Assembly: GCF_002723975.1 (NCBI RefSeq)
Contig: NZ_BEWO01000014.1
Span: forward strand, 1-64,000
Source: Gluconobacter japonicus
Lineage (GTDB): Bacteria; Pseudomonadota; Alphaproteobacteria; Acetobacterales; Acetobacteraceae
Direction: 5' to 3'
Length of the DNA: 64,000 nt
Part shown: positions 59,838 to 64,000 of the stretch, one piece after another
Position numbering within the stretch: position 1 is the stretch's first letter
Layout: each line of letters begins with the position of its first letter
The notes under the pieces: generated by a model
Databases searched by the model: none
What the model was told of the DNA's origin: nothing
The model's input: only the letters and a program-made list of their open reading frames with translations
Program-made: the position numbers and the translations under genes

Positions 59838-61099
59838 ACTTCAAAAATCCCCTGCTGGCGGCGCTGACGCTGCTGGGAGCCTCTGCGGCTCACGCCCAGA
59901 CCACGGCTCCTGCGGATGCAAGTGCGCCGATTTCTGTGCCTCCGGCACCGGCTGCTCCTGCTGCTCCGCCTGCGATGGTGCCGGTTTCGACCCCTGCAGC
60001 GGCTTCAGCAGTTGCTTCAGATGCGGTGCAGACCATTCCGGGCATGCCGGCCGTGATTGATCCGCACAATATCTATAGTGAGACCACGCCGTCCCACATC
60101 TCTCCGGCTATCGCTCATGATCCGGCGCGCGTGTATGTGCCAAACCTGCGTGGAAACAGCGTCTCCGTTATTGATCCGGTGTCCTTTCAGGTTGTTGACA
60201 CCTATCCGGTTGGTCGCTCGCCGCAGCATGTCGTGCCGTCCTGGGATCTGCGGACGTTGTGGGTGACGAACAACAGTGAAGGCCGCCCGGATGGCTCTCT
60301 GACGCCGATTGATCCGGCGACAACCAAGCCAGGTCCGAATGTTGCTGTTGATGACCCGTACAACATGTATTTCACGCCGGATGGCAAGTACGCCATCACG
60401 GTTGCTGAAGCGCATAAGCGTCTTGATTTCCGTGACCCGCACACGATGGAACTGAAGGGCTCCGTTGAAACGCCGGAGTGTAAGGGTGTTAATCACGCTG
60501 ACTTCTCCATTGACGGAAAATACGCGATCTTCACCTGCGAGTTTGGCGGTTATGTCGCCAAGGTCGATACGGTGAACCTGAAGATGATCGGGATGCTGAA
60601 GCTGTCCAAGGGTGGCATGCCGCAGGACATTCTGACGGCTCCGGACGGACACAAGTTCTATGTTGCCGACATGATGGCCGATGGTGTGTTCGTCGTGGAC
60701 GGTGATTCCTTCACGGAGACTGGCTTTATCCCAACGGGTATTGGCACGCATGGTCTGTATCCGAGCCGTGATGGCAAGGTGATGTATGTGGCGAACCGTG
60801 GGTCACACCGTATTCATGGCAAGCGCGGCGGGCCGGGTGGCGTGTCCATTATTGATTTTGCGACGGATAAGGTCATCAAGACCTGGATGATTCCGGGGGG
60901 TGGCAGCCCGGATATGGGGAATGTCAGCGCTGACGGAAAGCTGCTCTGGCTGTCCGGCCGTTTCGACGATGTGGTTTATGCCATTGATACCGATACGGGG
61001 GCTGTCCGAAAAATTCCGGTTGGTGCTGAGCCGCATGGCCTGACGGTCTGGCCGCAGCCGGGTCGTTATAGTGTTGGTCACACCGGTATTCTACGGTGA
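59834..61099 (+). CDS. Secreted YncE/NHL-type beta-propeller protein
   Basis: 421 residues: signal peptide (LLAALTLLGASAAHA-Q), a Pro/Ala-rich linker (25-70), then seven-bladed propeller repeats with YVTN-type units (VYVPNLRGNSVSVIDPVSFQVVDTYPVGRSPQHVVPSWDLRTLWVTNN; YVANRGSHRI...GVSIIDFATDKVIKTW). YncE-type propellers sit in the periplasm; their ligand is often unknown. It is coupled to the creatininase-like gene by a four-base overlap, and followed by a terminator. Confidence 0.82.
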   Translation: MNFKNPLLAALTLLGASAAHAQTTAPADASAPISVPPAPAAPAAPPAMVPVSTPAAASAVASDAVQTIPGMPAVIDPHNIYSETTPSHISPAIAHDPARVYVPNLRGNSVSVIDPVSFQVVDTYPVGRSPQHVVPSWDLRTLWVTNNSEGRPDGSLTPIDPATTKPGPNVAVDDPYNMYFTPDGKYAITVAEAHKRLDFRDPHTMELKGSVETPECKGVNHADFSIDGKYAIFTCEFGGYVAKVDTVNLKMIGMLKLSKGGMPQDILTAPDGHKFYVADMMADGVFVVDGDSFTETGFIPTGIGTHGLYPSRDGKVMYVANRGSHRIHGKRGGPGGVSIIDFATDKVIKTWMIPGGGSPDMGNVSADGKLLWLSGRFDDVVYAIDTDTGAVRKIPVGAEPHGLTVWPQPGRYSVGHTGILR

Positions 61100-61105
61100 T
61101 CTGAG

Positions 61106-61125
61106 AGGGGGGCTTCGGCCTCCCT
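61106..61125 (+). terminator. Terminator of the beta-propeller gene
   Basis: AGGGGGGC TTCG GCCTCCCT stem with one G-T pair, followed by TTTTG. Standard intrinsic terminator after 61099. Confidence 0.75.
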
Positions 61126-61163
61126 TTTTGTTTTCAGGGTGCGATCTGTCTGAGCTGACTTCT

Positions 61164-62063
61164 TTATGGTGTGGTGGGCAAAGACGGATTTTTCAGGACG
61201 TCGATGAATGCTCTCAGGGCTTTCGGCATCTGTCTGCGGCCTGGGTAGTACAGAAAGAATGGTTCTGCGGAAGGAAGCCAGTCTCGCAGGATTGGGCGGA
61301 GTTTGTCCTGCATCATCGCTGGTTGTGCCAGAGCGTCATAGACATAGGCGCATCCTGCTCCCTGAATGGCGGCAGCGAGCATAAGGTCGTCATCATCAAC
61401 CATGAGGGATGATGGGACCCTGATACTGAACGGAGTGCCCTTTTCTTCGAACTCCCAGGCATAGCATCGGCCACTTGGAAAACGTCGTCCGATACAAAGA
61501 TGATCTTTCAGGTCACGGGGGGAGACGGGCGTACCCTTGCGAGCCAGATAGGCGGGTGAGGCAACGACGACGAAAGGTTGGGGTGGCCCGACGGGAAGGG
61601 CAATCATGTCGGCGGCTACGCTGTCACCAAATCGGATACCGGCGTCGAAGCCTTCTGCCACGATGTCGATCAGGCGTTCTTCCGTGACAATCTCCAGACT
61701 GATTCTGGGATATCGAAGGGTGAACTCCGCAAAGTGCATTGCGAGCAGACGTGCGGCAGGGCGCGGGACATTGATCCGTAAAGTGCCTGTGGGTGTGTCC
61801 TGCAGGATGCGTAGATCCTGTATGGCCTGATCAATATCCTGGAAGGCGGGTTGGAGCGTTTGGAGAAGGTGTTCTCCTGCCTCGGTGGGCATCACGCTGC
61901 GGGTGGTGCGATTGAGAAGGCGCAGGCCCAGCTTTTCTTCCAGCGCTTTGATGGCGTGGCTTAAGGCTGAGGGAGAGACGTTGCGCAACTCTGCAGCTTT
62001 GCGAAAACTCCGCTGTCGGGCGACGTCAATAAAAATATCTAGTTCATGAAAATCTGGTTTCAT
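61164..62063 (-). CDS. LysR-family transcriptional regulator
   Basis: 299 residues: N-terminal helix-turn-helix HELDIFIDVARQRSFRKAAELRNVSPSALSHAIKALEEKLGLRLLNRTTRSVMPTEAGEHLL, then the effector domain (GTLRINVPRPAARLL, DIVAEGFDAGIRFGDSV). The C-terminal portion has the typical LysR substrate-domain pattern. It is divergent from the broken aldo/keto reductase 98 bases away, which it presumably once controlled. Confidence 0.92.
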   Translation of the reverse strand: MKPDFHELDIFIDVARQRSFRKAAELRNVSPSALSHAIKALEEKLGLRLLNRTTRSVMPTEAGEHLLQTLQPAFQDIDQAIQDLRILQDTPTGTLRINVPRPAARLLAMHFAEFTLRYPRISLEIVTEERLIDIVAEGFDAGIRFGDSVAADMIALPVGPPQPFVVVASPAYLARKGTPVSPRDLKDHLCIGRRFPSGRCYAWEFEEKGTPFSIRVPSSLMVDDDDLMLAAAIQGAGCAYVYDALAQPAMMQDKLRPILRDWLPSAEPFFLYYPGRRQMPKALRAFIDVLKNPSLPTTP

Positions 62064-62161
62064 TCGTGAATGTTATTCATGAACTCATGAAGGAGACAAT
62101 GGTTTATCAGGACAGTGGGTTTTGCAGATAGTGACGTTCGAACATAAAACGGAAGCCTGTT

Positions 62162-63020
62162 ATGAAACGCCGCTTACTCGGAACGTCCGGATTGGAAATC
62201 TCGGCCATTGGCCTTGGTACCTGGGCGATTGCTGGTCCTGGTTGGGAGTTCGGCTGGGGCGCACAGGATGATGCGGATAGTCTGGCAACGCTGGAATATG
62301 CCGTGGATCAGGGTGTGAACTGGATCGACACGGCGGCTGTATATGGTCTTGGCCATGCTGAGACAGTTGTCGGGCAACTGCTGAAACGCTTTCCGCCCTC
62401 CCGTCGTCCGCTGGTTTTTACCAAAGGTAGTCTGGTTTGGGACGAGAAGACTCGGGAAATTACGCATTCTCTTTCGCCAGCATCGCTGAGGCGGGAGGTT
62501 GAAGACAGTTTGCGGCGACTGGGAACGGAAGCTATCGACCTGTACCAGATTCATTGGCCCTCTTTTCCACCGGGTGGACCAGATGAAGGTCTGGAAGATG
62601 CTCTGCTGGCTTTGCATCACCTGAAGGCCGAAGGAAAAATCCGGGCGATTGGGGTTTCCAATTTTGATGTGCCGCAGTTACGGCGTGCCCTGGCCGTAAC
62701 ATCCATTGCCTCCCTTCAGCCACCTTATTCAGCGCTGATGCGGGATGTGGAGACGGAGATTCTGCCGTTCTGCGCAGCCATGGATATTGGTGTTCTCCCT
62801 TATTCGGTTCTGCAATCGGGTCACACCTGCAGCCATCGCCATTGCATGGGTTTTGCGTCGAACCGAGGTTACGGGAGCAATTCTTGGGGCACGGCGCCCG
62901 GATCAGGTTGATGATCTGCTTCGGGGAACCGAGATACAGCTTACGGCTGCTGAAATTGCTTTGATTGCGTCCTCTCTTCCGACTGGAACAGGCACCAATG
63001 TTCCAGATTCTCAAAGCTGA
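62162..63020 (+). pseudogene. Aldo/keto reductase, frameshifted by an internal deletion
   Basis: The first 220 codons read as a normal NADP-dependent aldo/keto reductase: MKRRLLGTSGLEISAIGLGTWAIAG, the Asp and Tyr of NWIDTAAVYGLG, and IGVSNFDVPQLRRAL, up to VLPYSVLQSG (to 62821). There the frame leads to a short unrelated tail ending at 62911. In the next frame the family continues VTPAAIAIAWVLRRTEVTGAILGARRPDQVDDLL up to 63020. The segment between the QSG motif and TPAAIAIAWVL, about 50 residues in full-length relatives (the LLTG...AR.HG.T stretch), is missing. So a deletion at about 62822 removed it and shifted the frame. Confidence 0.85.
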
Positions 63021-63116
63021 AAGTATTATAGAATACGGCATACACGAACACTTGCGATCTTTCTGATCACCAATCCGCTACTATGGCCGGTATATGTCAC
63101 GAAAGGGGGATTGGTG

Positions 63117-63458
63117 ATGCTGGGTATTTCAACATTGTGCTTTACTGTCGCGGTGATTGCAGGGACCTGGCTGGGGATTAATGTCCTGCAGGGGCGACGG
63201 CCGCTTCGGGTTATGAAGCCAATCCATGTCGGGGCTGCGCTGATTGGTTCAATCTTTATGGTGATCGCGCTGGCTCAGGGGCAACGGGAACTCATGCTGA
63301 ATGTCGCGCTTGCGATTGCCGTGATAGCGTTCGGTGTTTTGATGAGTTGGGCGCGGAAGCAGGGTTATCTGGTTGCACCACTCTATGTCTGCCATATTCT
63401 TCTGGCAGTGCTGTTTTACCTGTCTCTTGTTTCCGTCACACTGTTCCCGAATTTCTGA
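63117..63458 (+). CDS. Small integral membrane protein
   Basis: About 113 residues with four hydrophobic helices (STLCFTVAVIAGTWLGI; PIHVGAALIGSIFMVIALA; LMLNVALAIAVIAFGVLM; APLYVCHILLAVLFYLSLVSVTLF). AGGGGGA lies before the ATG at 63117 (an in-frame TTG at 63111 is also possible). No family is recognised. A bidirectional hairpin follows at 63469-63503. Confidence 0.7.
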   Translation: MLGISTLCFTVAVIAGTWLGINVLQGRRPLRVMKPIHVGAALIGSIFMVIALAQGQRELMLNVALAIAVIAFGVLMSWARKQGYLVAPLYVCHILLAVLFYLSLVSVTLFPNF

Positions 63459-63468
63459 AGAAGACCAG

Positions 63469-63503
63469 AAACGGAAATGTCTCTGAAGGAGGCATTTCCG
63501 TTT
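63469..63503. terminator. Bidirectional terminator
   Basis: Eleven-base stem AAACGGAAATG (63469-63479) / CATTTCCGTTT (63493-63503), followed by TTTGTC. It separates the plus-strand membrane protein and the convergent MscS gene. Confidence 0.6.
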
Positions 63504-63510
63504 TGTCGTG

Positions 63511-64000
63511 TCACGGAGTCTCGGGAGTTGGCTGAGGGCCAGTGTCATTGGCAACATGAAACTGCATGGCGTTGCCGGGTGGCGTTGTGGTGTAGGCGGT
63601 GGGTGTGTAGAATTTGACGCCTTCCTCTGCAAAACGGTTCGTCACGATACGGTTGAACTCGCGTTTGACTTTCCATTTCATCATGGGTGTCGTGCGGATG
63701 CTGCCGATCAAGGTTGCGCCGCCACTATCGCTCTGGTCCACGCCGAGATCTGTATAGTCGGACAGGATCATTGGGCCAAAGACCGGATCGGCACGCATTT
63801 CCTTAACAGCTTTGGACATGATGGCTGAGACGCGTGGCAGATCTTCGGACAGGTCAAGCTGTTGCTTGATGACGATCTGGTTGTAACCACGGGCCGTATT
63901 GGCGATTGAAGATACGGATGAGAACGGGATGATGTGCAGATCACCCGTGATGTCACGCACTTTCACGGTTCGAATGGAAAGATTTTCCACAGTGCCTGAA
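63511..64000 (-). CDS. MscS-family mechanosensitive channel, 5' part beyond window
   Basis: The last 163 codons of a MscS-type channel; the frame stays open to the right edge. It begins in the conserved beta domain: SGTVENLSIRTVKVRDITGDLHIIPFSSVSSIANTARGYNQ, followed by the C-terminal mixed alpha/beta domain. The pore helix is upstream of the window. MscS channels open under membrane tension and release osmolytes. The stop is 7 bases beyond the bidirectional terminator. Confidence 0.85.
   Translation of the reverse strand, partial: SGTVENLSIRTVKVRDITGDLHIIPFSSVSSIANTARGYNQIVIKQQLDLSEDLPRVSAIMSKAVKEMRADPVFGPMILSDYTDLGVDQSDSGGATLIGSIRTTPMMKWKVKREFNRIVTNRFAEEGVKFYTPTAYTTTPPGNAMQFHVANDTGPQPTPETP

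Noticed and set aside
1-64000. CRISPR array, IS element, tRNA or rRNA genes
   Set aside because: No regularly spaced repeats, transposase motifs or tRNA-like segments were noticed on reading; a dedicated search was not possible.

Overview
The window reads as a chromosomal segment of an acetic acid bacterium (Acetobacteraceae), most likely Gluconobacter or a close relative. This is inferred from the hopanoid transporter HpnN, flagellar rod genes, two OprP-type porins, Hint/AIDA-repeat proteins, a large TonB-dependent receptor and moderate-to-high GC. Genes are dense, many are coupled by 4-bp stop/start overlaps, and I see no tRNA, rRNA, insertion sequence, phage gene or CRISPR array. Three genes are incomplete: an outer-membrane barrel cut by the left edge, an MscS channel cut by the right edge, and an aldo/keto reductase broken by an internal deletion near 62.8 kb.

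Layout: 1-8.4 kb holds envelope and housekeeping genes (outer-membrane barrel, lipoprotein, TonB-like protein, AlkA-type glycosylase, esterase, ClC channel, RidA, acyltransferase-fold protein). 8.5-11 kb is flgF-flgG-flgA. 11-16.4 kb, on the minus strand, is a lipase-like lipoprotein, an SDR and an RND pump. 16.5-19 kb is DUF3297, a nucleoside hydrolase and a sulfide:quinone oxidoreductase. 19-27.6 kb has a large TonB receptor behind a 1-kb gene-poor AT-rich gap, a cupin, a VOC protein, HpnN and an IMPACT protein. 27.7-33 kb has an alginate-export-type barrel, a glycosyltransferase with a duplicated N-terminal module and an AIDA-repeat/Hint protein. 33-36.4 kb has radA and a compact MlaF/MlaE transporter. 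36.5-41.2 kb is a phage-shock (Psp) locus. 41.5-45 kb is sulfate assimilation (cysH, cysD, cysNC). 45-51.5 kb has an SDR/MerR pair, a sugar transporter, UDP-glucose dehydrogenase and AsmA. 51.6-56.5 kb is a phosphate-acquisition block (two OprP-like porins and PstS with Pho-box-like sites). 56.6-64 kb has an MFS exporter, small membrane proteins, a secreted creatininase-like protein plus beta-propeller pair, LysR and the broken reductase, and MscS.

The most notable system is the Psp locus. pspF diverges from pspA-pspB, followed by two exported beta-repeat proteins of the DUF2807 ('toast-rack') type. The last one has one transmembrane helix and a cytoplasmic tail that ends in a PspC-like signature, although no ordinary PspC domain is present. 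I infer a membrane-stress sensor in which a periplasmic beta-repeat head replaces the usual PspC core. Other points worth attention are the AIDA-repeat/Hint protein followed 23 bp later by a glycosyltransferase, the Pho-box arrays around pstS and its porins, a textbook MerR operator in a 19-bp promoter spacer, an APS-type reductase beside an APS kinase, and a low-complexity insertion in the RND pump.
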